A stretch of 64,000 bases of DNA from NCBI GenBank assembly GCA_934339135.1, contig CAKRHP010000008.1, positions 84,593-148,592 of the forward strand, read 5' to 3'. The translations under genes and the position numbers were made by a program. The notes under the pieces were generated by a model, which worked only from the letters and a program-made list of their open reading frames with translations, was not told the DNA's origin and did not search any database. Shown here piece after piece: positions 53,266-62,407 of the stretch. Position 1 is the first letter of the stretch. Each line of letters opens with the position of its first letter. The DNA comes from an uncultured Lachnospiraceae bacterium. GTDB lineage: Bacteria; Bacillota; Clostridia; Lachnospirales; Lachnospiraceae.

Positions 53266-53914
53266 ATGAAATTATCGGTCAAACAAGCGACTGTTTTGCT
53301 TGCGTTCGTTATATCTGCTAGAGCTACGTCGTTTATGTTCAGCAAGATCTGTTTAACCAGCATGAATACATTTAGTCTGTTAGCACTTCGTTTTAGTATC
53401 GCTTCTGCTGTTTTGTTTCTTATTGACGCTGTGTGGAAATAATATTGGGATTACTTCCGGAGATGTGTTTCTGTTTACTGCAGCTTTTTTCTACGGGACT
53501 GCTATCATTATTACCGCAAGGCTGGTGGGAAAAGGAGACTCCTTTGTGATCGGCTTCTGGCAGGTAACAACCACGGGAATGTTAGCCTGGCTGCATATTA
53601 TGATACATGGGGATCTGACGATGCTGGGAGAGAGTTCGCAATATATTATGATATTGATCCTTGCGGTGGTATGTACATCCTTTGGATTTACACTGCAACC
53701 GGTTGCACAAAGCAAGCTGTCAGCGGAAACGGCAGGCTCCTTTTGTGCTCTGGGACCTCTTGTTGCATCGACCGTAAGCTGTATCTTTTTACATGAAAAA
53801 TTTACAGGGGCTTCCCTGACAGGAGCGGTTCTCATCCTGATAGCTCTTGCATTGCAGAGTGGTTTGATCTGTCTCCGCAGATACTCTGTTTTCAGGGTGG
53901 GGAAATACTCATAA
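53266..53914 (+). pseudogene. EamA/DMT transporter gene with internal deletion and frameshift
   Basis: The 5' part (ATG 53266, behind GGAAAGGAAATC) encodes the first spans (QATVLLAFVISARATSFMF, LALRFSIASAVLFLID) and then stops at 53440. The 3' part continues in another frame from about 53424 (GNNIGITSGDVFLFTAAFFY onward) and carries the second EamA domain to its normal end. Compared with a normal protein of about 290 residues, roughly 75 residues between the two are missing and the junction is out of frame. No functional transporter is expected. Confidence 0.8.
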
Positions 53915-53942
53915 CATAGGGAAAATGCAGCTTTTTCCTGGT

Positions 53943-54809
53943 TTACTGAGAGCAGACCGTCTTAAGAAAACGATCGATATTTTGGAAATAACTTTCTTTC
54001 TGTACCACCATGCCAAGATGTCCGCCCGGTACATGCAATATCTCGGCATCCAGATCCTGAAAAAGTGTCTCCAGTCGTTGCTGATCTTCCTTTTTGAAGA
54101 TGTCCTGATCCGGTATGATCACCTGAAGCTTTCCGCGCAGATATGCAAAATCCTCCGGTTTGAAGAATGGGTAATCCTTCAGCATATAGACACACTGGAA
54201 GCTATGGATAAAGCGTTCCTTATACTGCAGATCGGAGGCAACTGTCTCATAAAATGTCCGTCCATACGCCTGATCCTTCGGTGACTCACATGCCAAAAAC
54301 TTGGGACTTTTTTTGACCAGCATGTTTAGAACTGTTTTTGCGGGCAGCAGCTTCATCAGAGTGACAGCAATTGGTTCGATAAAACGTTCTTTTTGGATAT
54401 CCCGGATATAATCCGAATCAATGGTAAGTGTTGTCATAATACTCATCCCCTGTACGATTTCCGGGTATCTCTTTGCAAAGATCTGGGCATAGACGCCACC
54501 ATCGCTTGCACCAAGCAGGATGACCTGATCGATAGAAAGCTTCTGTAAAAGTACCCTGGCAAAATCAATCTGTTCGTCTGCCTGAATGGTATGCAGTGGA
54601 TATTCGTAATTCAAAAAACGATAATTCTTACTTAGATGTAAAGCATATGGAGCCCAGAGCTCATGCATTTCCAGTCCATGAAAAAATAAAACAACAGGCG
54701 CACCTTCTTTGCCGCCATACTGATAGTGGACTTTCTTTCCATCCACTTCTGTTGTCTGAAACGGATATTTCTGTAAAAAATCGTTGTATTCTGCTTTAAA
54801 ATTTCTCAT
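53943..54809 (-). CDS. Alpha/beta hydrolase
   Basis: 288-residue cytoplasmic hydrolase. VVLFFHGLEMHELWAPYAL holds the oxyanion region, ILLGASDGGVYAQIFAKRYP the nucleophile elbow (GxSxG with Ser), IIPDQDIFKKE the probable Asp and VPGGHLGMV the His. General hydrolase or esterase; substrate not inferable. Converges with the broken EamA gene and is preceded on its strand by GGAGAAGGAGAAG. Confidence 0.85.
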   Translation of the reverse strand: MRNFKAEYNDFLQKYPFQTTEVDGKKVHYQYGGKEGAPVVLFFHGLEMHELWAPYALHLSKNYRFLNYEYPLHTIQADEQIDFARVLLQKLSIDQVILLGASDGGVYAQIFAKRYPEIVQGMSIMTTLTIDSDYIRDIQKERFIEPIAVTLMKLLPAKTVLNMLVKKSPKFLACESPKDQAYGRTFYETVASDLQYKERFIHSFQCVYMLKDYPFFKPEDFAYLRGKLQVIIPDQDIFKKEDQQRLETLFQDLDAEILHVPGGHLGMVVQKESYFQNIDRFLKTVCSQ

Positions 54810-54960
54810 AGGGTTTCTTCTCCTTCTCCGAATAATAATCTACTACATTATAGCAGTTCTTTATGGTATCCGTCAGTGCACGCAGTGATATTTTTTCTCA
54901 ATAAAATAAGCTAAAAGATGAGCCGGGAAAACATATGTCTGCTATAATGACTCCAAAATC

Positions 54961-55062
54961 CAGATGCTTCGCATCTGTCGCACGTTGCGCTTTAAGCTTT
55001 TGTCGTTCACAAATTCTGCGCAAGTGAACAAGTTCCCTTGCGTTGCGAATTTGTGATATAAT
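54961..55062. repeat. Hairpin-rich repeat element ending in an extended -10 promoter
   Basis: Begins with a perfect small hairpin, CAGATGC-TTC-GCATCTG. A larger imperfect stem follows: TCACAAATTC with GAATTTGTGA, and CGCAAG with CTTGCG inside. The right end runs into TGATATAAT, an extended -10. The last 24 bases recur with two changes at 59069-59092. It lies in the 338-base gap ahead of the thiazoline-hydrolase-like gene and may supply its promoter. Confidence 0.6.
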
Positions 55063-55147
55063 AAATATGAGAAATGTTTTTTGATTTCAGGGAAAGAGAA
55101 AATGAGACAGTGACCTGTATTTTTGATACAGAAAGGACAAATGATAT

Positions 55148-55768
55148 ATGTTAAAATATGGAATCTATGCAAAGGGAGTTGAATTATTGTGCTTTAAACC
55201 GGCATTGGCAAGACTTTCGGTTTTGTATCCGCAAATGGATATGAAAGGTTACAGAAAAAAGGTGAAACACGAATACAAAGCAATGCTTTTGAGGACACCG
55301 GATATCGGTGGCAGTTCCTTAGAAATGAATTTGTATATTGCGGCTTTTGTATTTTCTTTGCACAAAGCAGAGCCGGACAAAATAAATCCCGATGTTGTGA
55401 ATGAGATGGTGACAGCAGTGTTTGATTCTCCGTTTATGGTAAAGGCGCACAAAAATAAAAAATGTACGTTATTTACGGACAAAGTACAGGATCAAAAAGT
55501 AAAAGAAAGTATTGCAAGTCAGACGTCAAAGTATCAACTTGACTGGAAATTTCATTATGAAAAAGGCATCGACGAGTTTCGAAATACATATACGGAGTGC
55601 GGCATCTGCAAACTGGGCAAAAGAGAAAACTGCTTTGAATTTGTTCCCTGTCTATGTAATATGGATGAGAGAAATTATAAAAACGAAGGTGGAAGGCTGC
55701 ATCGAACCAAAACTCTGGCACAGGGGGACGAGTGCTGTGATTTTTATGTGACAAAAACTAAAAAATAA
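55148..55768 (+). CDS. Second thiazoline-carboxylate hydrolase-family protein
   Basis: 206-residue relative of the 46798-47403 product. The shared C-terminal signature is TYTECGICKLGKRENCFEFV, then CLCNMDERNYKNEGG, HRTKTLAQGDECCDFYV. The N-terminal two thirds are helical and diverged. The start follows GAAAGGACAAATGAT. The gene stands alone behind the repeat-borne promoter. Confidence 0.7.
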   Translation: MLKYGIYAKGVELLCFKPALARLSVLYPQMDMKGYRKKVKHEYKAMLLRTPDIGGSSLEMNLYIAAFVFSLHKAEPDKINPDVVNEMVTAVFDSPFMVKAHKNKKCTLFTDKVQDQKVKESIASQTSKYQLDWKFHYEKGIDEFRNTYTECGICKLGKRENCFEFVPCLCNMDERNYKNEGGRLHRTKTLAQGDECCDFYVTKTKK

Positions 55769-55793
55769 TTAATGTAGTCAACAAGGAGAAAAA

Positions 55794-56954
55794 ATGGGCT
55801 TTTTACTAGGAATTATTTATCTGTCGTTTATTAGTCTGGGACTGCCGGATGCCCTGCTGGGGGCAGCCTGGCCAAATATGTATCCAGAGTTTCATGTTCC
55901 TGTGTCTTATGCAGGAGCAATATCCATGATCATCGCATTTGGGACGATCATTTCCAGTCTGCAGAGCGATCGTCTCACAAGAAAGTTTGGAACAGGCAAA
56001 GTAACAGCAGTAAGTGTTGGAATTACGGCACTGGCACTTTGGGGATTTTCTATCAGTCACAGTTTTCTTATGCTATGCTTATGGGCAGTCCCTTATGGAA
56101 TTGGGGCAGGCAGTGTCGATGCTTCTTTAAATAATTATGTCGCCCTGCATTATGCCAGCAAGCACATGAGCTGGCTGCATTGTATGTGGGGAGTGGGTGC
56201 GACACTTGGACCGTATATTATGGGGGCTGCTCTTACGGGGGGCGCCACCTGGAACACAGGGTATCGTATTATTTCCGTATTGCAGATTGTACTTACGGCG
56301 GTTCTGGTATTTAGTCTTCCGAAATGGAAGGAGCAAAAGACATCCTCTGAAGAAGCAATGGGAGGAAAGGTTCTTTCGCTGAAGGAAATTATTGGGATTC
56401 CCGGAGCAAAAGCGATTATGATCTGTTTCTTCTGTTATTGTGCAGTAGAGCAGACAACCATGCTCTGGGCAAGCAGTTATTTGAATCTGGCAAAGGGTGT
56501 CGATGCCAAAACAGCCGCTTCCTTTGCAGGGATGTTTTGCATTGGAATTACCGTTGGCCGGGGAATCAATGGATTCATTGCTATGAAACTGAATGACAGA
56601 CAGATGATCCGTATGGGACAGGCAATCATACTGTCCGGGATTGTCGTGATGCTGTTTCCATTTGGGCAAATGGTTTCCCTGCTGGGCTTTGTGCTGATCG
56701 GACTGGGCTGCGCACCGGTATATCCATGCATTATTCACTCAACGCCGGATCATTTTGGTGCAGAGCGTTCCCAGGCAATTATCGGGGTGCAGATGGCCAG
56801 TGCATATATCGGAACATGTCTTATGCCGCCATTGTTTGGGCTGCTCGCAAACCATATATCCATCCGACTGTTGCCGGTTTATCTGCTGATTCTGCTGGGG
56901 CTTATGGTATACATGCATGAACGGCTGGAGCGGAAAGTGTATTATAAGAGGTGA
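55794..56954 (+). CDS. MFS transporter (FucP/sugar-like group)
   Basis: 386-residue major facilitator with about 12 spans. It begins LGIIYLSFISLGLPDALLGA, typical of the fucose/glucose permease-like group, and the cytoplasmic motif after span 2 is SDRLTRKFGTGKVT. VGATLGPYIMGAAL and GLGCAPVYPCIIHSTPDHFG are further family segments. It starts 25 bases after the previous gene and may share its transcript. Substrate unknown. Confidence 0.85.
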   Translation: MGFLLGIIYLSFISLGLPDALLGAAWPNMYPEFHVPVSYAGAISMIIAFGTIISSLQSDRLTRKFGTGKVTAVSVGITALALWGFSISHSFLMLCLWAVPYGIGAGSVDASLNNYVALHYASKHMSWLHCMWGVGATLGPYIMGAALTGGATWNTGYRIISVLQIVLTAVLVFSLPKWKEQKTSSEEAMGGKVLSLKEIIGIPGAKAIMICFFCYCAVEQTTMLWASSYLNLAKGVDAKTAASFAGMFCIGITVGRGINGFIAMKLNDRQMIRMGQAIILSGIVVMLFPFGQMVSLLGFVLIGLGCAPVYPCIIHSTPDHFGAERSQAIIGVQMASAYIGTCLMPPLFGLLANHISIRLLPVYLLILLGLMVYMHERLERKVYYKR

Positions 56955-57017
56955 TGTTCCCAGTTGTTTTTGGCACTTATCCGGTGCATTTCGGAAAAGG
57001 TCCCAAGATATACTTTT

Positions 57018-57150
57018 CTATAAGCTTTTTCGGAATTTCCCCGGTGTGATGTGGTAATATTCACGAAAGAGCTCACAAAAATAGCTGGTATTTGAAAAAC
57101 CACATGCATATGCTGTCTCTGTAATGGACATAGACGTGTTTCGAAGAAGA
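57018..57150 (-). pseudogene. C-terminal tail of an AraC-family regulator
   Basis: The minus-strand frame ends with LLRNTSMSITETAYACGFSN followed by TSYFCELFREYYHITPGKFR, the second helix-turn-helix of AraC-type proteins. The first HTH and the sensor domain are absent; upstream codons read as unrelated sequence. Read as the remnant of a deleted gene. Confidence 0.8.
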
Positions 57151-57275
57151 AAAATAGTTTTTTCTCCTTTGCGAACGATTGTTATATAATTATGGTCGAT
57201 TTTGATATAAAAATCAATCATAAAAGTATATTTTCGTATTAAATCTTGATGATGACGGAAAAGGAGGGTTAGAAT

Positions 57276-57905
57276 ATGGATATGAAAAAAAGAAGAGATA
57301 TGCAGCTTGCTTATATTTCAGATGAAGCGGTGATGGAGGAACAGAAAAGATGCCGGAAAATTCTACAAAGATTGAATTTTGCAGACCGGTCAGATTTTGA
57401 TGGAATTGCAGAAATTGTTAAGGAGCTTCTGGGAAAATCGGAAAATGCCTGGATCAATCCACCTTTTTATTGCGATTATGGTTCCCATATTGAGACAGGA
57501 AAGAATTTTGCCGCAAATTATAACTGCACGATTTTAGATGTGGCGAGGGTAAAAATTGGTGATAACTGCTTTATGGCACCGAATGTGGCCATTTATACAG
57601 CAGGTCATCCAATTTATCCGGATTCTCGCAATACCATGTTTGAATATGGCAAAGAGGTTGCTATTGGAGATAATGTGTGGCTTGGAGGCAATACGGTAGT
57701 GTGTCCGGGCGTGCATATTGGAGATAATGTTGTCATTGGTGCCGGAAGTGTTGTTACTGGGGATATTCCGGACTGGTCTATCGCAGCAGGAAATCCATGC
57801 CGTGTTATTCGTAAAATTACAGAGAAGGACAGACGTAAATTGTTTCATGATGAAGAGATTGACGATGAGGCATGGAATATAATATGTACATCAGTCAGAA
57901 AATAA
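57276..57905 (+). CDS. Maltose/galactoside O-acetyltransferase-like hexapeptide protein
   Basis: 209-residue left-handed beta-helix acetyltransferase of the Maa/LacA group. NPPFYCDYGSHIETGKNFAA, IYTAGHPI (with the catalytic His) and repeated hexapeptide turns (VAIGDNVWLGGNTVVCPG, VHIGDNVVIGAGSVVTGD) are clear, ending AAGNPCRVIRKI. It acetylates hydroxyls of sugars in the cytoplasm. Start behind AAAAGGAGGG. Confidence 0.9.
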   Translation: MDMKKRRDMQLAYISDEAVMEEQKRCRKILQRLNFADRSDFDGIAEIVKELLGKSENAWINPPFYCDYGSHIETGKNFAANYNCTILDVARVKIGDNCFMAPNVAIYTAGHPIYPDSRNTMFEYGKEVAIGDNVWLGGNTVVCPGVHIGDNVVIGAGSVVTGDIPDWSIAAGNPCRVIRKITEKDRRKLFHDEEIDDEAWNIICTSVRK

Positions 57906-57989
57906 ATGGGCACTATTTTAGAGATAAAGAGAAATTATATTAGATATATAAGGATTACAAATAGGTGCGAACAATGTGGAGATAGAATT

Positions 57990-58448
57990 ATGGTCAGGGA
58001 TAAGCATATGTCAAAATTGAAAATGATAAGTACGATAGCCCAGAGTTTAATGATAGTTATTTTAATTGTTCTCGTAGTAATGATGATGCTGCGTATAAAT
58101 CAACTTCAGGGCACAGCAAGAGTAATAAATTATGCCGGTCTTGTAAGAGGGGCAACTCAAAGAGTAGTAAAGCTTGAAATGGCAGATCAAACCAACAATG
58201 ATCTTATAGATCGTCTGGATAATATTTTAAATGAGAAGATAAAGGAGATAAATGAAAAGCTTGACCAAGAAGTAAAGCAATTTAATAAAATAAATCACAG
58301 AGGAGATCAGTTTGATATAAATTATGCGCATGGTTGTGCTTTTTCTGTGGATTACGACCAATGTACCTTTTTGACCTTGTTCAATAGAGCTGATAAGAAT
58401 ATGTATAAAGATAAAATGCGTAGCAAAAATTTAAGAAAGAAGTCATAA
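57990..58448 (+). pseudogene. Membrane diguanylate cyclase with the GGDEF core deleted
   Basis: In-frame reading joins two ends of a normally much longer protein. The N-terminal part has a membrane span (SLMIVILIVLVVMMML) and a sensor start (ARVINYAGLVRGATQRVVKL) typical of Lachnospiraceae GGDEF proteins. The C-terminal part (GCAFSVDYDQCTFLTLFNRA, then DKNMYKDK) is the last 40 residues of a GGDEF domain. The active-site GGDEF motif and nearly all the catalytic domain are gone, so no c-di-GMP synthesis is expected. ATG 57990 has GGAG eight bases ahead. Confidence 0.75.
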
Positions 58449-58450
58449 CC

Positions 58451-59050
58451 ATGAGTAAAACAGAATGGATGAAAAAAATAATAATCATAGTGATTGGTTC
58501 GATCGTAGCGGCGTATGGAATCACGCTTGCATTATATGCCGGCTTTGGAGGTGCGACCCTTGCCGTGTTGTGGCAGGGGTTATCGAAAACATTTCATATG
58601 AGTATTGGTATGGCCTCCCTCATAGTAGCGTTTGGAATGATTGTGTTTGCTTGTTTTTACGATAGATCACAGATACATATTGGCACGATTCTTTATCAGA
58701 TCGTGTATAGTTTCTGTGTAGATTTATTTGCAAATACACATGTGTATAGTATACATTTGTGGGTGAATGTGCTGATCATGTTGTTGGGAGTTATGCTTTT
58801 TGCAGCTGGGACAGGATTTTATGCGGCAGCTTCGCTGGGACGTGGGGCCTATGAGGCATTAACCTTTTCTCTTGCGGAAAAGAATCATTGGCAGGTGAAA
58901 GTCGTGCGGATGATACTGGATGTGGTGATGGTTGTTGCCGGCGTTATGTTGGGCGGAAGGTTTGGAGTCTGTACCATAGTGACCATTATTATCTCAGGAC
59001 CTGTCATTCAATTTACGGCGGCAAAAACAAAAACGTTTTTTAAAATATAA
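58451..59050 (+). CDS. YczE/YitT-like integral membrane protein
   Basis: 199-residue protein with five or six spans (IIIIVIGSIVAAYGITLALY first). GFYAAASLGRGAYEALTFSL and GRFGVCTIVTIIISGPVIQF match the YczE/YyaS/YitT group of uncharacterised membrane proteins. It starts two bases after the broken diguanylate cyclase gene. Function unknown. Confidence 0.8.
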   Translation: MSKTEWMKKIIIIVIGSIVAAYGITLALYAGFGGATLAVLWQGLSKTFHMSIGMASLIVAFGMIVFACFYDRSQIHIGTILYQIVYSFCVDLFANTHVYSIHLWVNVLIMLLGVMLFAAGTGFYAAASLGRGAYEALTFSLAEKNHWQVKVVRMILDVVMVVAGVMLGGRFGVCTIVTIIISGPVIQFTAAKTKTFFKI

Positions 59051-59068
59051 AGTCAAACACGCTCTTAT

Positions 59069-59092
59069 GCGTTGCAAATTTGTGATACAATA
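59069..59092. repeat. Second copy of the repeat-borne promoter segment
   Basis: GCGTTGCAAATTTGTGATAC followed by AATA matches 24 bases at the right end of the 54961-55062 element with two differences. It contains the extended -10 TGATACAAT and lies about 30 bases ahead of the methyltransferase gene. Confidence 0.55.
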
Positions 59093-59120
59093 GGACATAT
59101 TGAAATTTAAGGAGTCAATT

Positions 59121-59867
59121 ATGAGCGAGTGGAATGCAGTATTATATGATAATAAACATGATTTTGTTGCAGAATATGGAAAAGGACTTTTGGAGTTTAT
59201 TTCACGGAATCAAAAACAAAGTATTCTGGATTTAGGTTGCGGAACCGGTACCCTTACCGCACAGTTGGCAAATTTGTCAGAAAATGTGATCGGGGTGGAC
59301 AGCTCGGAAAATATGATCAAAAAGGCACAGAGTCAATATCCGGATATAGAATTTATGGTTTGTGATGCCCTTGCATTGCCGTTTGAAAATCAATTTGATA
59401 TTGTTTTTTCTAACGCTGTTTTTCATTGGATCGCTGACCACGATATGCTGTTGAAGAATGTGCGTAAGGTATTGAAAGAAAATGGATTATTAGTATGTGA
59501 GTTTGGAGCCGATGGGAATATTACAGCCATTGAAAAGGCATTTATGCAAATCTGCAGTGATTCCGGATATAAATATCATCCCCGATTTAATTTTCCAACA
59601 ACGGAGCATTTTGCTGATTTATTAAAAAGAAACGGTTTCATTATTGATAAAGTGTATGCTTATGACAGACCAACGCCATTGAAGGATGGAGAGCATGGAC
59701 TGGTGAATTGGATGAAACAATTCTTTGCGTCTGATCTGGAAGTGATGCAGGAAAAGCTGCAGTCTGAGATTATGAAAAAGGTGGAGAATGCAACAAGAGA
59801 GCAGCTTTGGAATGGAAGTGAATGGGTTGCGGATTATCGTCGATTAAGAGCAATCGCACATATCTAA
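59121..59867 (+). CDS. Class I SAM-dependent methyltransferase (trans-aconitate methyltransferase-like)
   Basis: 248-residue methyltransferase. Motif I is ILDLGCGTGTLTAQLA, followed by VIGVDSSENMIKKAQSQYPD, CDALALPF and VFSNAVFHWIADHDMLLKNV, the pattern of trans-aconitate 2-methyltransferase-like enzymes. I chose ATG 59121 with AAGGAG seven bases upstream. Substrate is not certain. Confidence 0.85.
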   Translation: MSEWNAVLYDNKHDFVAEYGKGLLEFISRNQKQSILDLGCGTGTLTAQLANLSENVIGVDSSENMIKKAQSQYPDIEFMVCDALALPFENQFDIVFSNAVFHWIADHDMLLKNVRKVLKENGLLVCEFGADGNITAIEKAFMQICSDSGYKYHPRFNFPTTEHFADLLKRNGFIIDKVYAYDRPTPLKDGEHGLVNWMKQFFASDLEVMQEKLQSEIMKKVENATREQLWNGSEWVADYRRLRAIAHI

Positions 59868-59879
59868 TTTCCCGCTGAA

Positions 59880-60368
59880 ATGCATGGCGTTGTTTTCTAT
59901 TCGCGTTATGGCAGAGGCGATTACGGATATCAGGGGGATATCTGTATCGATAATTTTATTCATACCTATGCCGGAGTAGAGCTTCGTCTGAAAATGCATG
60001 AGATTATGTCCATGCAGGGGCATGAGGAAGAAACAGGAAAGGCAAAGATCACATCGGGTTATAATCTTCCGGCAAAATATATTCTTCATACAGTTGGACC
60101 AATCATACAGTGGACGGTTACGAGAGAGGACGAAGAACTGCTTGCAAGCTGTTACCGGGAATGTTTAAAGCTGGCAACAGATACCGGAGTGGAATCTATC
60201 GCATTCTGCTGCCTGTCAACGGGTGTCTTTCGATTTCCTCAGAAAAGAGCGGCTGAAATCGCGACAGAAACGGTGAAAGAATTTCTTGATCAAGACGATA
60301 GAATTAATAAGGTGATATTTAATGTGTTTAAGGATGAGGATCTGGAAATCTATAGAAGTTTGTTGTAA
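59880..60368 (+). pseudogene. Macrodomain (ADP-ribose hydrolase-like) gene with deletions
   Basis: The back half is well kept: CIDNFIHTYAGVELRLKMHE, AKITSGYNLPAKYILHTVGP, SIAFCCLSTGVFRFPQKRAA, KVIFNVFKDEDLEIY. In the normal family (about 260-340 residues) a long N-terminal part and a catalytic loop with an NAANS core and metal-binding Cys/His residues come before CIDN. Here GDI is joined straight to CIDN, so that loop is lost, and most of the N-terminus is replaced by a short unrelated stretch. Probably inactive. Confidence 0.72.
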
Positions 60369-60411
60369 ATAGGATGATATTTTTAAATCAACATTTGGAG
60401 GGATAAAGTTT

Positions 60412-60585
60412 ATGAAAAATAAAAGGATGATTATAGGATTAATGATCGGGGTAATCATGGCAATACTTTGGAGTGTTGTTTTCGTAAATGTATTAAACAG
60501 CATGGCGGGGATAGGAATTGGAATATGTCTGGGTATATCTTTTGGTATATCCGGCAGTCTGATCTTTGCAAAAAAAGATAAGTGA
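60412..60585 (+). CDS. Small two-span membrane protein, 57 residues
   Basis: ATG behind TTTGGAGGGA. The product begins KNKRMIIGLMIGVIMAILWS and has a second hydrophobic Gly/Ile-rich segment (AGIGIGICLGISFGISGSLI), ending in a basic tail. No family is recognised. The stop is 14 bases before the next start. The good ribosome site and helix spacing support a real gene. Confidence 0.65.
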   Translation: MKNKRMIIGLMIGVIMAILWSVVFVNVLNSMAGIGIGICLGISFGISGSLIFAKKDK

Positions 60586-60599
60586 CAGGGGGATTTAGT

Positions 60600-61109
60600 T
60601 TGAAAATAGACATTATCGGTTCGGTTGCAAGTGGAAAAACAACACTTGCAAAAAGAATTTCAAGGAAATATGGTATTCCGTATTATGAAAAAGACAATAT
60701 TGTCTGGAAAAGAACTTTGAACGGAGATGTTAAAAGAAATCCGGAGGAAAGAGATAAATATTTTTATGATATAATAAATGAAAATAATTGGATTGTAGAA
60801 GGATCTCCGAGAAAAATTCTGAAAGAGAGCTTTGGATGCTGTGATTATATTATTGTATTAGATGAATACACAATTATAAGAATGATAAGAGTATTTAAAC
60901 GATGGATTAACCAAAGAAGTGGAAGAGAGTCTTATAATTCAAAACCAACATGGAATTTTTTATGGTGTAATATTAAATGGGTTTTGGAATTTAACCAAAT
61001 GAAAAGAGGATTATTGCAGGAATTGAGCATTTTTGGTGAGAAGGTAAAAATATTTAAACATTCAAATGAAGCTTATGAATTTGTTATGAAGAGTTTTCCT
61101 CAGGTTTAG
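60600..61109 (+). CDS. P-loop kinase-like protein (FlaR/topology modulation family)
   Basis: 169-residue adenylate-kinase-like ATPase. It opens KIDIIGSVASGKTTLAKRIS (P-loop) and continues YEKDNIVWKR and WIVEGSPRKILKES, the pattern of proteins annotated as DNA topology modulation protein FlaR. Despite that name, substrate and role are unknown. The start TTG 60600 follows CAGGGGGA. Confidence 0.78.
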   Translation: MKIDIIGSVASGKTTLAKRISRKYGIPYYEKDNIVWKRTLNGDVKRNPEERDKYFYDIINENNWIVEGSPRKILKESFGCCDYIIVLDEYTIIRMIRVFKRWINQRSGRESYNSKPTWNFLWCNIKWVLEFNQMKRGLLQELSIFGEKVKIFKHSNEAYEFVMKSFPQV

Positions 61110-61128
61110 TTTAATAGAGGTAGTGATT

Positions 61129-61548
61129 ATGATAAGAAAATTACAAAAAGCGGATGTAATTAAAGTGGCAGATATATGGCTGGATTCTAATATAAAAGCA
61201 CATAATTTTATCCCGGCACGATACTGGGAAAGCAATTATGATCCGGTAAAAGAAATGTTGTTACAGGCAGAAGTTTATGTGTATGAGAGTAACGGGGAAA
61301 TACAGGGATTTATAGGATTAAACGGAGAATATATTGAAGGCATTTTTGTCTGTGATAAACTGCAGTCACAGGGGATAGGAAAGCTTCTGCTGGACTTTAT
61401 AAAGGAGAGACGGACGAAACTAAGTTTAAATGTGTATGAGAAAAACATAAGGGCAATACATTTTTATCAGAGAGAGGGATTTGAAATTCAGGATGAAGGG
61501 ATAGACGAAGCTACAGGTGAAAAAGATTATGTAATGATATGGCAGTAA
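61129..61548 (+). CDS. GNAT N-acetyltransferase
   Basis: 139-residue acetyltransferase. The N-terminal strand IRKLQKADVIKVADIWLDSN, the acyl-CoA loop CDKLQSQGIGKLLLDF and the tail AIHFYQREGFEIQDEG identify the fold; the closing EKDYVMIWQ is common in YjaB/YkkB-like members. ATG 61129 has GAGG eight bases ahead. Substrate unknown. Confidence 0.83.
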   Translation: MIRKLQKADVIKVADIWLDSNIKAHNFIPARYWESNYDPVKEMLLQAEVYVYESNGEIQGFIGLNGEYIEGIFVCDKLQSQGIGKLLLDFIKERRTKLSLNVYEKNIRAIHFYQREGFEIQDEGIDEATGEKDYVMIWQ

Positions 61549-61596
61549 CATGTGTCTATTGGTGGCTATCGCAAAGCAGAAAGGTGGATTATAAGA

Positions 61597-62271
61597 ATGA
61601 AAAAAACACTTTTTGTTATTATTTCTTTGATAGTTTTGATTTTTAATGTGATATGCGTGTATAAAATATATACTAATAAAAATTACTTAAAAAGCAACAC
61701 TATTGATGATTCAGTGGAGAAGGCAGATACAGATGAATTAAGTATATGTTTAGATAAATATAAACTTTTTTTGCAGAATAGAATTTGTTCCAAAAGCAAG
61801 GATGGAGAAAATGACGAGTCACACTTTTTGAAGGATTTTTGCAATGTAATTTCTTCTGGTAAATGGGCTGATGAAATCCAATATGCTTTGTTTGATATGA
61901 CGGGTGACGGGGTGCCTGAACTGCATGTACGAACAAATATTTCGTATTCTATTCATTCAATTAAAAATGATGATCTTGTCACCTGGTATGAAGGGGATCG
62001 ATATCGAAAACCATTAAATAATCGGGCAATACTTGAAACTGTGGAATCGACGGGAATCAGTTATTATTACGAAATTCTTGATACAGAAGGAAATCAGGTT
62101 TTGGGAATTGGATTTTCACAGCGACCGGGAAAATATCAAAAATATTTATATGATACCGGTAATGGCGATGTTGAGTTATCAAAAAAGGATTGGAAGAAAC
62201 TGACAAAAGCGTTTTTGTCTATTGGTTCTGATAAGATAGTCTGGAAAAATATAAATGAGATGGATGTTTAA
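61597..62271 (+). CDS. Hypothetical exported or anchored protein
   Basis: 224 residues. An N-terminal hydrophobic segment (TLFVIISLIVLIFNVICVY) acts as anchor or uncleaved signal. Outside, YALFDMTGDGVPELHVRTN is a calcium-loop-like motif found in many secreted Clostridial hypotheticals. The rest has mixed strands and no known domain. I prefer ATG 61597 behind GAAAGGTGG; an earlier in-frame ATG adds a charged leader before the signal. Confidence 0.65.
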   Translation: MKKTLFVIISLIVLIFNVICVYKIYTNKNYLKSNTIDDSVEKADTDELSICLDKYKLFLQNRICSKSKDGENDESHFLKDFCNVISSGKWADEIQYALFDMTGDGVPELHVRTNISYSIHSIKNDDLVTWYEGDRYRKPLNNRAILETVESTGISYYYEILDTEGNQVLGIGFSQRPGKYQKYLYDTGNGDVELSKKDWKKLTKAFLSIGSDKIVWKNINEMDV

Positions 62272-62407
62272 TGGGGGTCTGGTGGGAAAATGGTCGATTT
62301 TGAATGGGGATTTGTGTGTGTTTGAATACTTGTTAATCAAATAGAAATATGCTATGCTTAAAAAAATTGATTGTTATTTAATTTATTTTAAGGGGGTGGC
62401 ACGGAAT

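Noticed and set aside
55006..55057. Large inverted repeat as a terminator
   Set aside because: Its right arm leads into an extended -10 rather than a T run, and no gene ends just upstream.
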